Assembly (NCBI GenBank): GCA_947625355.1
Contig: CANQOA010000007.1
Span: 1-61,773 of the forward strand
Direction: 5' to 3'
Length of the DNA stretch: 61,773 nt
Source of the DNA: an uncultured Oscillospiraceae bacterium
GTDB taxonomy: Bacteria; Bacillota; Clostridia; Oscillospirales; Oscillospiraceae
In this document: piece after piece, positions 34,904 through 42,970 of the stretch
Numbering within the stretch: position 1 is the first letter of the stretch
Layout: every line of letters begins with the position of its first letter
Translations under genes and position numbers: made by a program
Notes under the pieces: generated by a model
The model's input: the letters and a program-made list of their open reading frames with translations, nothing else
Database searches by the model: none
What the model was told of the DNA's origin: nothing

Positions 34904-36400
34904 TTGCTGCGGGATAAGACCCTGGCTCGCAACACCGCGCTGCTCACCATCTCGGGCCTGGCCATGCGGTTCGTGGGGATGATCTGGCAAGTCTGGCTGG
35001 TGGGACACATCGGCGAGGCGGGCATCGGCCTGTTCCAGCTGGTGATGAGCGTAGACGCCCTGGCCGCCACCGTCGCCGTCTCCGGCGGTCGGTACGCCGT
35101 GACCCGGCTGCTGGCGGAGGAAAAGGGCATGGACCGGCCGGCCGGCGCCGCCCAGGCGCTGGGAGAGTGCCTCGTCTACGGGCTGCTGTTCGGCCTCGGC
35201 GCCGGCTCGCTCATGCTCTTTACGGCCCGGCCGCTGGGCTTTCTGTGGCTGGAGGACGCCCGCACCGTGCGGCCGCTGATGCTTCTGGCGCTGACCATGC
35301 CACTCACCGGCGTCGACGCGGTGCTCCACGGCTACTTCACCGCCGTGGGCCGGGTGTGGAAGAGCGTGGCGGTGTCCGTGTGCCAGCAGCTGGCTGCCAT
35401 CGCCGCCACGGCGGGATTGCTGCTCCTGTCCCCCGCTGGCGACCTGGAGCGGGCGGTGGCCGTCATCGCCGCCGGGACCCTGATCGGCGACTGCCTGGGC
35501 GTAGCGGCCCTGGGCGTCCTCTGCGAGACGGACCGGCGCGCCCACGGCATCCGCCGGGACAGGACCGCCCCGCCGCTGAAGGGCATGGGAAAAAGGCTGC
35601 TGCGCCTGGCGCTGCCCCTGGCGGCGGCGTCCTACGCGCGAAGCGGCCTGTCCACCCTGCAGCACCTGCTGGTGCCCCGGGGCCTGCGGGCGTCGGGACT
35701 CACGGCGGACGCGGCGCTGGCCTCCTACGGCGTGATCCAGGGCATGGCCCTGCCCACAGTGCTGTTCCCCTCCTGTCTGATGATGGCGGTGGCGGAGCTG
35801 ATCGTGCCGAAGCTCACGGAAAAGCAGATCCGGGGCAAGGGCGAGTCCATCCGCCGGATCACGGAGGACGTGCTGTATAAGAGCCTGCTCTTCTGCGCCG
35901 TCACGGCGGGGCTCCTGCTGGGGCTGGGAGACAGCCTGGGCCGGCTCCTGTTCGGCTCGGAGGAGGCCGGCCGGGCCATCCAGATCTTCGCGCTGATCGT
36001 GCCGGTAATGTACATGGACATGGCCACGGACGGCTGTCTGCGGGGCCTGGGCGAGATGATGTACTGCATGGGGGTGAACATCGCCGACGTGGGGCTTTCG
36101 GCGGCGCTGGTATGGCTGCTGCTGCCGCGATGGGGCGTGGGGGCCTATATCTTCGTGATCTGTTTCACAGAGACCTTCAACTTCGCCCTCAGCATGGGCC
36201 GGCTGGAAAAGGTCACCGGCTTCGTCCTCCCCTGGCGGGAGCTGGGCCGGGCGGGGCTGTGGGCGGCTCTGGCGGGGTCGGCGGCGCGGCTGGCCGGGCT
36301 CTATACCGGCGCGGCGGTGCGCCCTGTGGCCCTGGCCTTCGCGCTGATCACGGGCCTGGCCGTCTACTGCGCCGCCATGGCAAAGCACATAAGCCTTTGA
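34904..36400 (+). CDS. SpoVB/MurJ-type MOP flippase
   Basis: 498 residues, about 12-14 transmembrane helices; no signal peptide. The start LLRDKTLARNTALLTISGLAMRFVGMIWQ is typical of Clostridial SpoVB-like proteins of the MOP (multidrug/oligosaccharidyl-lipid/polysaccharide) superfamily, which flip lipid-linked cell-wall precursors, in spores for cortex synthesis. TTG 34904 is chosen because GGGAGGG lies 8 bases ahead; an upstream GTG at 34889 would read through it. Which of SpoVB, YtgP or MurJ it replaces cannot be decided from this window. Confidence 0.85.
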   Translation: MLRDKTLARNTALLTISGLAMRFVGMIWQVWLVGHIGEAGIGLFQLVMSVDALAATVAVSGGRYAVTRLLAEEKGMDRPAGAAQALGECLVYGLLFGLGAGSLMLFTARPLGFLWLEDARTVRPLMLLALTMPLTGVDAVLHGYFTAVGRVWKSVAVSVCQQLAAIAATAGLLLLSPAGDLERAVAVIAAGTLIGDCLGVAALGVLCETDRRAHGIRRDRTAPPLKGMGKRLLRLALPLAAASYARSGLSTLQHLLVPRGLRASGLTADAALASYGVIQGMALPTVLFPSCLMMAVAELIVPKLTEKQIRGKGESIRRITEDVLYKSLLFCAVTAGLLLGLGDSLGRLLFGSEEAGRAIQIFALIVPVMYMDMATDGCLRGLGEMMYCMGVNIADVGLSAALVWLLLPRWGVGAYIFVICFTETFNFALSMGRLEKVTGFVLPWRELGRAGLWAALAGSAARLAGLYTGAAVRPVALAFALITGLAVYCAAMAKHISL

Positions 36401-36445
36401 CAGCGGGGCCGAACTCTGGTAAACTGGCCCTGGGAAGTGATACGA

Positions 36446-37219
36446 ATGATCCTCACAGTGGACTTATCCAACAGCCGCATCACCATGGCCGGCGTATCGG
36501 ACGGCCATGTCCTCTTCTCCTGCCACATGGCCACAGTGAAGAGCCGCACCTCAGATGAATACGCCGCGCTGATGGGCCTGCTGCTGGACCGGCAGGGCGC
36601 GGACCGCGGCGCTTTGGAGGGCTGCATCCTCTCCTCGGTGGTGCCGGAGCTGACGCTGCCCGTGACGCGGGCGCTGGAGCAGCTCACCGGTCAGTGCCCC
36701 ATGGTGGTAGGTCCGGGGGTAAAGACCGGGCTCAACATCCGCCTGGACGATCCCTCCCAGCTGGGCAGCGATTTCGTGGCCAACGCGGTGGCCGCCCAGG
36801 CGGCCTATCCCCTGCCGGTGATCACCGTGGAGATGGACACCGCCATCGGCCTGGGCGTCACCGACGGCGAGGGCCGGTACATCGGCGGCGTCATCGCCCC
36901 GGGCATCATGGCCTCCGCCGCCGCCCTCACCAGCCGGGCGTCTCTGCTGCACGACGTGCTGCCCCAGGCGCCGGGGAGCATCATCTGCCGCAACACCGAC
37001 GAGAGCATGCGCTCGGGCATCATCTACGGCGCCGCCGCCATGCTGGACGGCCTGCTGGCGGGCATGGAGGAGGAATTGGGCCAGAGCGCCCAGGTGGTGG
37101 CCACCGGACCCTGGGCCCCCGTGGTGATCCCCCACTGCCGCCGGGCCGGCATCCATGTGGACGGCGAGCTCATCCACAAGGGCCTGTGGCTCATCTGGAA
37201 GAAGAACCAAAAGCGCTGA
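36446..37219 (+). CDS. coaX: Divergent type III pantothenate kinase-like protein
   Basis: 257 residues with the acetate/sugar-kinase fold of CoaX: N-terminal ILTVDLSNSRITMAGV, GSDFVANAVAAQ near residue 110, GGVIAPGIMASAAALTSRAS near 150, and a late TGPWAPVV. Several otherwise fixed residues differ: the nucleotide motif is DLSNS rather than DxGNT, and the second catalytic block reads VEMDTAIGLGV where active enzymes have DxGTATT. It may have altered specificity or be a non-catalytic paralogue. ATG 36446 follows GGGAAG; a GTG nine bases upstream is possible. Same direction as the flippase, 45 bases after it. Confidence 0.75.
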   Translation: MILTVDLSNSRITMAGVSDGHVLFSCHMATVKSRTSDEYAALMGLLLDRQGADRGALEGCILSSVVPELTLPVTRALEQLTGQCPMVVGPGVKTGLNIRLDDPSQLGSDFVANAVAAQAAYPLPVITVEMDTAIGLGVTDGEGRYIGGVIAPGIMASAAALTSRASLLHDVLPQAPGSIICRNTDESMRSGIIYGAAAMLDGLLAGMEEELGQSAQVVATGPWAPVVIPHCRRAGIHVDGELIHKGLWLIWKKNQKR

Positions 37220-37269
37220 CGATAGGACCTGTCGCGCCTGTGAGCGCCGATATCCGTCCCAACGCCCCA

Positions 37270-37297
37270 AAAGCCCGGCCGCACCCAGCCGGGCTCC
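37270..37297 (+). terminator. Probable terminator after coaX-like gene
   Basis: AGCCCGGC/GCCGGGCT arms with an 8-base loop followed by CCCCTTTA; the T-tract is weak. Confidence 0.55.
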
Positions 37298-37364
37298 CCT
37301 TTACCCACGCAGGGAACATCGCTCCGCAGTTGAGCCACCGCCGTCATTTTCAAGGAACAGGTTA

Positions 37365-37393
37365 TTGAAAACGGCCTTGCGTGACGGTATATT
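37365..37393 (+). promoter_or_regulatory. Promoter of XRE regulator gene
   Basis: TTGAAA (37365-37370) and TATATT (37388-37393) with a 17-base spacer, about 40 bases before the start codon. Confidence 0.65.
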
Positions 37394-37434
37394 GGATGCA
37401 CAAAGGGCCTTTTGAACACAACGGGAGGGATAAC

Positions 37435-37962
37435 ATGGACGTTGAAGCGGTAGGCAGTCAGATCTCCGCTCTGCGCCGGGCCAGGGGCATGACCCAGGCG
37501 GAACTGGGCGAGCGGCTGGGCGTCACCTTTCAGGCCGTCAGCAAGTGGGAACGAGCCGAGACGCTGCCGGACACAGCGATCCTGCCTGCGCTGGCCGCGG
37601 CGCTGGAGACCACGGTGGACAACATCCTCTCCGGCGGGCGCCGGAGGATGGCCTACACCCGAAAGCTCACGGTGGAGGACCTGCGCAGAGCGATCAGGTG
37701 CCTTGACGATATGGGAAGGCTCCTGGGCCGGGACAGCCTTATTTACCTCTCCGCCGTAGAGGGGATAAACAGCCGTATGAACACCGAGATACGGGACGCC
37801 TTTTCAGACAGGCATATTTTTGAAGTTTTCGTGGCCGAAGCGGCCATCCAGGGGCTCATGGCAGGGGCGTATATCGACCCGAAGGACGTAAGAAACAGCT
37901 TTGAAAGCGTAAAACTGCGGGATGCCGTGCTGGAGAAATGCGCGGAACACGGGATAGAATAA
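37435..37962 (+). CDS. XRE-family transcriptional regulator
   Basis: 175 residues. Helix-turn-helix at about 7-60 (MTQAELGERLGVTFQAVSKWERAETLPD), the class that commonly senses a small molecule or peptide through the C-terminal part. The C-terminal ~110 residues are helical and contain DDMGRLLGRDSLIYLSAVEGIN; no named ligand domain recognised. GGGAGGGATAAC precedes the ATG, while in-frame upstream start codons have no ribosome site. Single-gene unit with its own promoter and terminator. Confidence 0.82.
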   Translation: MDVEAVGSQISALRRARGMTQAELGERLGVTFQAVSKWERAETLPDTAILPALAAALETTVDNILSGGRRRMAYTRKLTVEDLRRAIRCLDDMGRLLGRDSLIYLSAVEGINSRMNTEIRDAFSDRHIFEVFVAEAAIQGLMAGAYIDPKDVRNSFESVKLRDAVLEKCAEHGIE

Positions 37963-37968
37963 TAACGC

Positions 37969-38005
37969 AAGGCCCATGCCCTTTTTATCAAAGAGCACGG
38001 GCCTT
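37969..38005 (+). terminator. Terminator of XRE gene
   Basis: Eleven-base arms AAGGCCC..GC (one mismatch) around a 16-base loop, followed by TTTC. Confidence 0.5.
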
Positions 38006-38012
38006 TCACACG

Positions 38013-38045
38013 CCAAAAGCCAGACGGGGCCCGTCTGGCTTTTGG
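38013..38045 (-). terminator. Bidirectional terminator between XRE gene and nfnB
   Basis: Nearly perfect palindrome CCAAAAGCCAGACGGG with its complement; T-rich on both sides. It separates convergent transcripts. Confidence 0.85.
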
Positions 38046-38056
38046 TTTTATATCCG

Positions 38057-39451
38057 TCACTTGCTCATGATGTACTGGTCGATGCCCGCGGCGGCGGCCT
38101 TGCCGGCGCCCATGGCCTTGATGACCGTGGCCGCGCCCGTCACCGCGTCGCCCCCGGCGAACACGCCCGCGCGGGAGGTGGCGCCCGTGGCGTCGTCCGC
38201 CACGATGCCGCCCTTCTTCGTGGCCTCCAGGCCCGGCGTCGTGCTGAGGATCAGCGGGTTGGGGCTGGTGCCGATGGCGATGATCACCGAGTCCACGTCG
38301 ATGACGTACTCGCTGCCGGGAACCTCCACCGGACGGCGGCGGCCGCTGGCGTCCGGCTCGCCCAGCTCCATCTTGATGACCTTGATGCAGGTCACGTGGC
38401 CGGTCTCGTCCCCCACGATCCCCACGGGGTTGTTGAGCAGCTTGAAGATGATCTCCTCCGCCTCGGCGTGGTGGACCTCCTCCTTCCGGGCGGGAAGCTC
38501 GTCCATGCTCCGGCGGTAGATGACGTACACCTCGTCCGCGCCCAGGCGCTTGGCCGTGCGGGCCGCGTCCATAGCCACGTTGCCGCCGCCCACGATGGCC
38601 ACCTTTTTGCCCAGCTTGATGGGGGTGTCATACTCGGGCAGGTATGCCTTCATCAGGTTGGACCGGGTCAGGATCTCGTTGGCGGAGAACACGCCCAGCA
38701 GATTCTCCCCGGGGATGTGCAAAAACTGGGGCAGGCCCGCGCCGGTGCCGATGAACACCGCCTCGAAGCCCTGCTCGAAGAGCTCGTCGATGCTCTCCGC
38801 GCGGCCGATGACCGCGTCGGTGACGATCTGCACGCCGAAATACTCCAGCTTGGCGATCTCCTTGGCCACGATGGCCTTGGGCAGACGGAACTCCGGGATG
38901 CCGTATACCAGCACGCCGCCGGCCTTGTGGAATGCCTCGTACACCGTCACCTCATAGCCCTTCCGGGCCAGGTCGCCGGCGCAGGTCAGGCCCGCCGGGC
39001 CGGAGCCCACCACCGCCACCTTGTGGCCGTTGGGCTCGGGGCGCTGGGGAGGGCCGTCCTTGTGGCCGTCGGTCATGTGGTAGTCCGCCACGAACCGCTC
39101 CAGCCGGCCGATGCCCACGCTCTCGCCCTTGATGCCGCGCACGCACTTGCCCTCGCACTGGTTCTCCTGGGGGCACACGCGCCCGCAGATGGCCGGCAGG
39201 CTGTTGGTGGAGGTGATGACCTTATAAGCGCCGTCGAAGTCCCCCTCTGCCACCTTGGCGATGAACTGGGGGATATGTACGTTCACCGGGCACCCCTCCA
39301 CGCAGGCGGGGCGCTTGCAGTTGAGGCAGCGCTTGGCCTCATCGATGGCCATCTCGGCGGTGTAGCCCAGGGCCACCTCGTCAAAGTTCTTGTTCCGTAC
39401 CAGAGGGTCCTGCTCCGGCATGGGGTTTTTGTCCATGCGCATATTAGCCAT
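38057..39451 (-). CDS. nfnB: NADPH-binding large subunit of Nfn transhydrogenase (GltA-like)
   Basis: 464 residues. N-terminal ferredoxin-like region with cysteines CLNCKRPACVEGC and CPQENQCEGKC for [4Fe-4S] clusters, then two nucleotide-binding folds (VAVVGSGPAGLTCAGDLAR for FAD, VAIVGGGNVAMDAAR for NADP) and a late AGGDAVTGAATVI. The family is often labelled glutamate synthase small subunit, but pairing with the next gene identifies electron-bifurcating NADH-dependent reduced ferredoxin:NADP oxidoreductase. It balances NADH, NADPH and ferredoxin in anaerobes. Overlaps nfnA by 8 bases. Confidence 0.9.
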   Translation of the reverse strand: MANMRMDKNPMPEQDPLVRNKNFDEVALGYTAEMAIDEAKRCLNCKRPACVEGCPVNVHIPQFIAKVAEGDFDGAYKVITSTNSLPAICGRVCPQENQCEGKCVRGIKGESVGIGRLERFVADYHMTDGHKDGPPQRPEPNGHKVAVVGSGPAGLTCAGDLARKGYEVTVYEAFHKAGGVLVYGIPEFRLPKAIVAKEIAKLEYFGVQIVTDAVIGRAESIDELFEQGFEAVFIGTGAGLPQFLHIPGENLLGVFSANEILTRSNLMKAYLPEYDTPIKLGKKVAIVGGGNVAMDAARTAKRLGADEVYVIYRRSMDELPARKEEVHHAEAEEIIFKLLNNPVGIVGDETGHVTCIKVIKMELGEPDASGRRRPVEVPGSEYVIDVDSVIIAIGTSPNPLILSTTPGLEATKKGGIVADDATGATSRAGVFAGGDAVTGAATVIKAMGAGKAAAAGIDQYIMSK

Positions 39452-40298
39452 GTTCTCTCACACCTCCCGTGATGCGGCAGATATGTTTCTCCGCCTCTTT
39501 CTCCTCCTCGGCGTAAAACGTGCTGCGCTGGATGATGCCGTCCCAGTCCACCAGATGGCCGTCGAACTCCGGGCCGTCCACGCAGGCGAACTTGGTCTCG
39601 CCGCCCACGGTGAGCCGGCAGGCGCCGCACATGCCCGTGCCGTCCAGCATGATGGGGTTCATGGAGGCGATGGTCTTGATCCCATAGGGCTTGGTGGCCT
39701 CGCAGACCCGCTGCATCATCCGGGTGGGCCCCACGCACATGATCTCGTCGTACTGCTCGCCGGCGTCCAGCAGGGCTTTCAGCTTCGTCACGTTGAAACC
39801 CGCCTCGCCGTAAGAACCGTCGTCGGTGGTGATGTACAGGTGGGTGGTGCCGGCGCGCATCTCCTCCTCCAGGATCACGATGTCCTTGGAGCGGAAGCCC
39901 GCGATCATATCCACCTGGATGCCCCGGTCATGCATGCCCTTGGCCACGGGATAGGCGATAGCGTTGCCCACGCCGCCGCCCACGACGCAGACCTTTTTCA
40001 GCCCCTCCATATTGGTGGGCCGCCCCAGCGGGCCCACAAAGTCCGCCAGATAGTCCCCCGCCTCCATCAGGTTCAGCATCTTGGTGGTCTTGCCCACCGG
40101 CTGGACCATGATGGTCACGGTGCCCTTTTCCGGATCGGACGCGGCGATGGTCACCGGGACCCGCTCGCCGTACTCGTCCAGCCGGAAGATGATGAACTGG
40201 CCCGGCTTGGCCTTCCGGGCCACCAGCGGCGCTTCGATGACGAATTCCACCACGGTCTTCGCCTCGTTCAGCGGCCGCTTGCTCACGATTTTGAACAT
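39444..40298 (-). CDS. nfnA: FAD/NAD-binding small subunit of Nfn transhydrogenase
   Basis: 284 residues. Ferredoxin-NADP reductase fold: FAD domain (1-100, RVPVTIAASD), NAD domain with VCVVGGGVGNAIAYP, and C-terminal [2Fe-2S] ligands in CGACRLTVGGETKFACVDGPEFD. In the Nfn complex this subunit binds NAD. ATG 40298 is chosen because GGGGAGACGACC precedes it and residue 1 then fits family length. A longer frame upstream runs into the promoter. Confidence 0.9.
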   Translation of the reverse strand: MFKIVSKRPLNEAKTVVEFVIEAPLVARKAKPGQFIIFRLDEYGERVPVTIAASDPEKGTVTIMVQPVGKTTKMLNLMEAGDYLADFVGPLGRPTNMEGLKKVCVVGGGVGNAIAYPVAKGMHDRGIQVDMIAGFRSKDIVILEEEMRAGTTHLYITTDDGSYGEAGFNVTKLKALLDAGEQYDEIMCVGPTRMMQRVCEATKPYGIKTIASMNPIMLDGTGMCGACRLTVGGETKFACVDGPEFDGHLVDWDGIIQRSTFYAEEEKEAEKHICRITGGVREHG

Positions 40299-40322
40299 GG
40301 TCGTCTCCCCCAACAAATGTTT

Positions 40323-40416
40323 ATTGATACCGGTCGTCCATTGATATCCGCCCAAATGTTCCGCATGATATCAATTTGTGCTATTATATCAATAAATGCC
40401 GCATTTGTGAAGTGGA
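40323..40416 (-). promoter_or_regulatory. nfnAB promoter with four GATATC-type repeats
   Basis: TTCACA (40406-40411) and TATAAT (40383-40388) with 17 bases between, minus strand. Downstream and overlapping lie four copies of an ATTGATATC-like half-site (about 40323, 40340, 40366 and 40385), one of them overlapping the -10 box, which suggests a repressor binding several sites. Confidence 0.6.
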
Positions 40417-40457
40417 GATTGTGCGAAATTTGAAAAATTATCACATTTTACTTTCGG

Positions 40458-41792
40458 TTATTTCCGGAGAGCCTCCACGACGGCTTCAAAGCCCATGGCC
40501 CGGCTGGCTTTCACCAGCACTGTGTCCCCTGGACGTACGATCTCCGGCAGGGCCGCCAGAAGCGCGGCCACGTCCGGATAGTAGAGCGCGTCCGGTCCCG
40601 CGCCGGCGGCGATCTGGCTCGCCTCGGGGCCGCAGGCCGCTACCAGGGCGCATTTTTCCGCCGCGAAAGCGCCCACCTGCCGGTGCAGCGCCGGCCCCGC
40701 CGGGCCCAGCTCCCGCATGTCCCCCAATATGGCCACATGCCGCCCCGGCAGATGGCCCAGGCTCTCGATGGCGCTGCGGGTGCTGGTGGGATTGGCGTTG
40801 TAGCAGTCGTCCACGATGGTGATCCGGCCTGTGTCGATGATCCGGCCCCGGCTGCCCACGGTCTCATAGGCGGCCACGCCGGCGGCGATCTCGCCGTCCG
40901 TCAGGCCCAGCTCCAGCCCCACGGCGGCCCCCATCAGGGCGGCGTAGACCATATGGTCGCCGAAGGCGGGGATGCGCACCGGGATACGCCGCCCGCCGGA
41001 GACGATGGTGCACCGCATGCCCGCGAGCCCGTCCGGGGCCACATCCGCCGCCCGCACGTCGCACCGCTGGTCCAGCCCGAACAGCACCGTCCGGCGGCCG
41101 AAATCGTGCTCCCGCAGCAGCGCGTCGTCCCCGTTGGCGACGATCACCGCGTCAGGGCCCATGGCGGAGACCATCTCGCCCTTGGCCCGCAGCACCCCGG
41201 CCCGGTCGCCCAGAAACTCCAGATGCGCGTCGCCGATCAGGGTATAGACGCCGATGTCCGGGCGGACCATCTCCGCCAGGCGCGTCATCTCCCCAAAGCC
41301 GGAGATGCCCATCTCCACCACGGCGGCCTGGTGCTCCTCCCGCAGACGGAACAGGGTCAGGGGCACCCCCAGCTCGTTGTTGAAATTCTTCTCGGTCTTT
41401 AGCGTTCTGAACCGCTGGCCCAGCACCGAGGCGATCATCTCCTTGGCGGTGGTCTTGCCCACGGAGCCGGTCACGCCCACCACGGGGATATCGAACCGGG
41501 ACCGATACCAGGCCGCCAGGGCCCGCAGGGCGGCCTGGGTGTCCGGCACCCGGATCTGGGCCACGGCCGCGTCCGCGAAGCGCTCGCACAGCACGCAGGC
41601 GGCGCCCTTTTCCGCCGCCTGGGCGATGAAGTCGTGGCCGTCCACCCGCTCGCCGGGGATGGCCGCGAACAGGCAGCCCGGCACGACGGCCCGGCTGTCC
41701 ATAGTAACGGCGGTGATCTCCCCCGCCGGCAATGGGCCGCCGGCCTGCCCGCCGACGGCGGCCAGGACCGCCTGCGCTGTCATTTCCCGCAT
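40458..41792 (-). CDS. murF: UDP-N-acetylmuramoyl-tripeptide--D-alanyl-D-alanine ligase
   Basis: 444 residues. Adds the D-Ala-D-Ala dipeptide to the muropeptide precursor. P-loop VTGSVGKTTAKEM near residue 105, central domain with EMGISGFGEM, and C-terminal DDCYNANPTST near 335. ATG 41792 is preceded by GAGGAGGCGGGCTCC; it overlaps ddl's end by a few codons less than the longest frame. Directly downstream of ddl, which makes its substrate. Confidence 0.96.
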   Translation of the reverse strand: MREMTAQAVLAAVGGQAGGPLPAGEITAVTMDSRAVVPGCLFAAIPGERVDGHDFIAQAAEKGAACVLCERFADAAVAQIRVPDTQAALRALAAWYRSRFDIPVVGVTGSVGKTTAKEMIASVLGQRFRTLKTEKNFNNELGVPLTLFRLREEHQAAVVEMGISGFGEMTRLAEMVRPDIGVYTLIGDAHLEFLGDRAGVLRAKGEMVSAMGPDAVIVANGDDALLREHDFGRRTVLFGLDQRCDVRAADVAPDGLAGMRCTIVSGGRRIPVRIPAFGDHMVYAALMGAAVGLELGLTDGEIAAGVAAYETVGSRGRIIDTGRITIVDDCYNANPTSTRSAIESLGHLPGRHVAILGDMRELGPAGPALHRQVGAFAAEKCALVAACGPEASQIAAGAGPDALYYPDVAALLAALPEIVRPGDTVLVKASRAMGFEAVVEALRK

Positions 41793-41805
41793 GGAGCCCG
41801 CCTCC

Positions 41806-42834
41806 TCACGCATATTTCTTCAGCGACGCCTGGATGAGCCGGCTGCACAGCTGCCCGTAGCTCATGCCCATGGCCGCCCCCATCCGGGGGATCAGGCTGG
41901 TGGGCGTCATGCCGGGCAGGGTGTTGGCCTCCAGGCAGTAGAACGTGCCGTCCTTCGCCATGATGAAGTCCACCCGGCCGTATGCCTCCAGGCCCAGGAC
42001 CCTGTAGACCTTCTCCGCCAAAGCCTGGATGGCGGCAGTCTGATCGTCGGTGATGGGCGCCGGGCAGGGATCGTCGGTCATGCCGGGCTGGTATTTGTTC
42101 TTATAGTCATAAAACCCGCTCTTGGGGATGATCTCCGTCACGGGCATGGCCCGGCCGTCGATCACGCCCACGGTCAGCTCACGGCCGGGGACGAACCGCT
42201 CCGCCAGCACGCTGTCCTCATAGCGGAAGGCCAGCTCCAGAGCCGGCGCGTAGTCCTCCGGGGCCCGCACGATGGTGGTCCCCACGCTGCTGCCGCCGGA
42301 GCAGGGCTTCACCACACAGGGCAGCCAGGGCGCCTCCCCCGCCTTCTCTCCCCGCCGAAGGGTCACACTGTCCGGCGTCGGCACGCCCGCCGCCCGCATC
42401 AGCGCCTTGGACAGGGCCTTGTTCATCGCTACGGCGCTGCCCAGATAACCGCTGCCGGTATAGCGGATGCCATGCAAGTCAAAAAAAGCCTGGAGCTTCC
42501 CGTTCTCGCCCTCTTCCCCATGCAGGGCCAGAAAGACCATATCCGCCGCCCGGCACAGCTCCAGCACGTGGGGCCCTATCGGGCCCTGGCCCGGACGCAT
42601 GGCCCGCACCGCCTCCAGGTCCGGCGCCGCCTCCGCCACCGACTGGCCCGGTCCCCGATCCTCCTTCGTAAAAAGCGCATCCAGTGCCGCCGGGACCTCT
42701 TCCAATCCCAAAAACAGGTCCGCCAGCGCCACCGCATGGCCCTCCTCCCGCAGCGCGCGGGCGATCCCCGCGCCGCTGGACAGGGACACGTCCCGCTCGT
42801 TGGACAGCCCTCCGCATATCACCGCGATCTTCAC
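41806..42834 (-). CDS. ddl: D-alanine--D-alanine ligase
   Basis: 342 residues. ATP-grasp enzyme; N-terminal IAVICGGLSNERDVSLSSG, ATP-grasp motifs VVKPCSGGSSVGTT and EANTLPGMTPTSLIP, and the active-site HGEEGENGKLQ. GTG 42834 is chosen because GGGAGG lies 8 bases upstream; there is no ATG start in the leader in frame with comparable spacing. Operon ddl-murF is functionally coherent. Confidence 0.96.
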   Translation of the reverse strand: MKIAVICGGLSNERDVSLSSGAGIARALREEGHAVALADLFLGLEEVPAALDALFTKEDRGPGQSVAEAAPDLEAVRAMRPGQGPIGPHVLELCRAADMVFLALHGEEGENGKLQAFFDLHGIRYTGSGYLGSAVAMNKALSKALMRAAGVPTPDSVTLRRGEKAGEAPWLPCVVKPCSGGSSVGTTIVRAPEDYAPALELAFRYEDSVLAERFVPGRELTVGVIDGRAMPVTEIIPKSGFYDYKNKYQPGMTDDPCPAPITDDQTAAIQALAEKVYRVLGLEAYGRVDFIMAKDGTFYCLEANTLPGMTPTSLIPRMGAAMGMSYGQLCSRLIQASLKKYA

Positions 42835-42869
42835 AGTACCTGCCTCCCATTGCTCGCATATTCCGGGAT

Positions 42870-42898
42870 ATTTTATCATATGTGCTCCCGCCGTGCAA
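42870..42898 (-). promoter_or_regulatory. ddl-murF promoter
   Basis: TTGCAC (42893-42898) and TAAAAT (42870-42875), 17-base spacer, minus strand. Confidence 0.7.
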
Positions 42899-42903
42899 TT
42901 GTA

Positions 42904-42932
42904 TTGTTATTTTTTAAAACTTGTGTTACAAT
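42904..42932 (+). promoter_or_regulatory. Promoter of the exonuclease gene
   Basis: TTGTTA (42904-42909) and TACAAT (42927-42932), 17-base spacer, plus strand, back to back with the ddl promoter. Confidence 0.65.
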
Positions 42933-42970
42933 GCCCCCAGCGCGTTTTTTACGCAGGAAGGACGTAGACC

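Noticed and set aside
34829-36388. 519-codon minus-strand frame
   Set aside because: Antisense to the SpoVB-like flippase; Gln/His/Arg-rich shadow composition.
38057-39451. Glutamate synthase small subunit as the function of the GltA-like gene
   Set aside because: No large glutamate synthase gene is present; coupling with the FAD/NAD [2Fe-2S] subunit gene indicates Nfn transhydrogenase.
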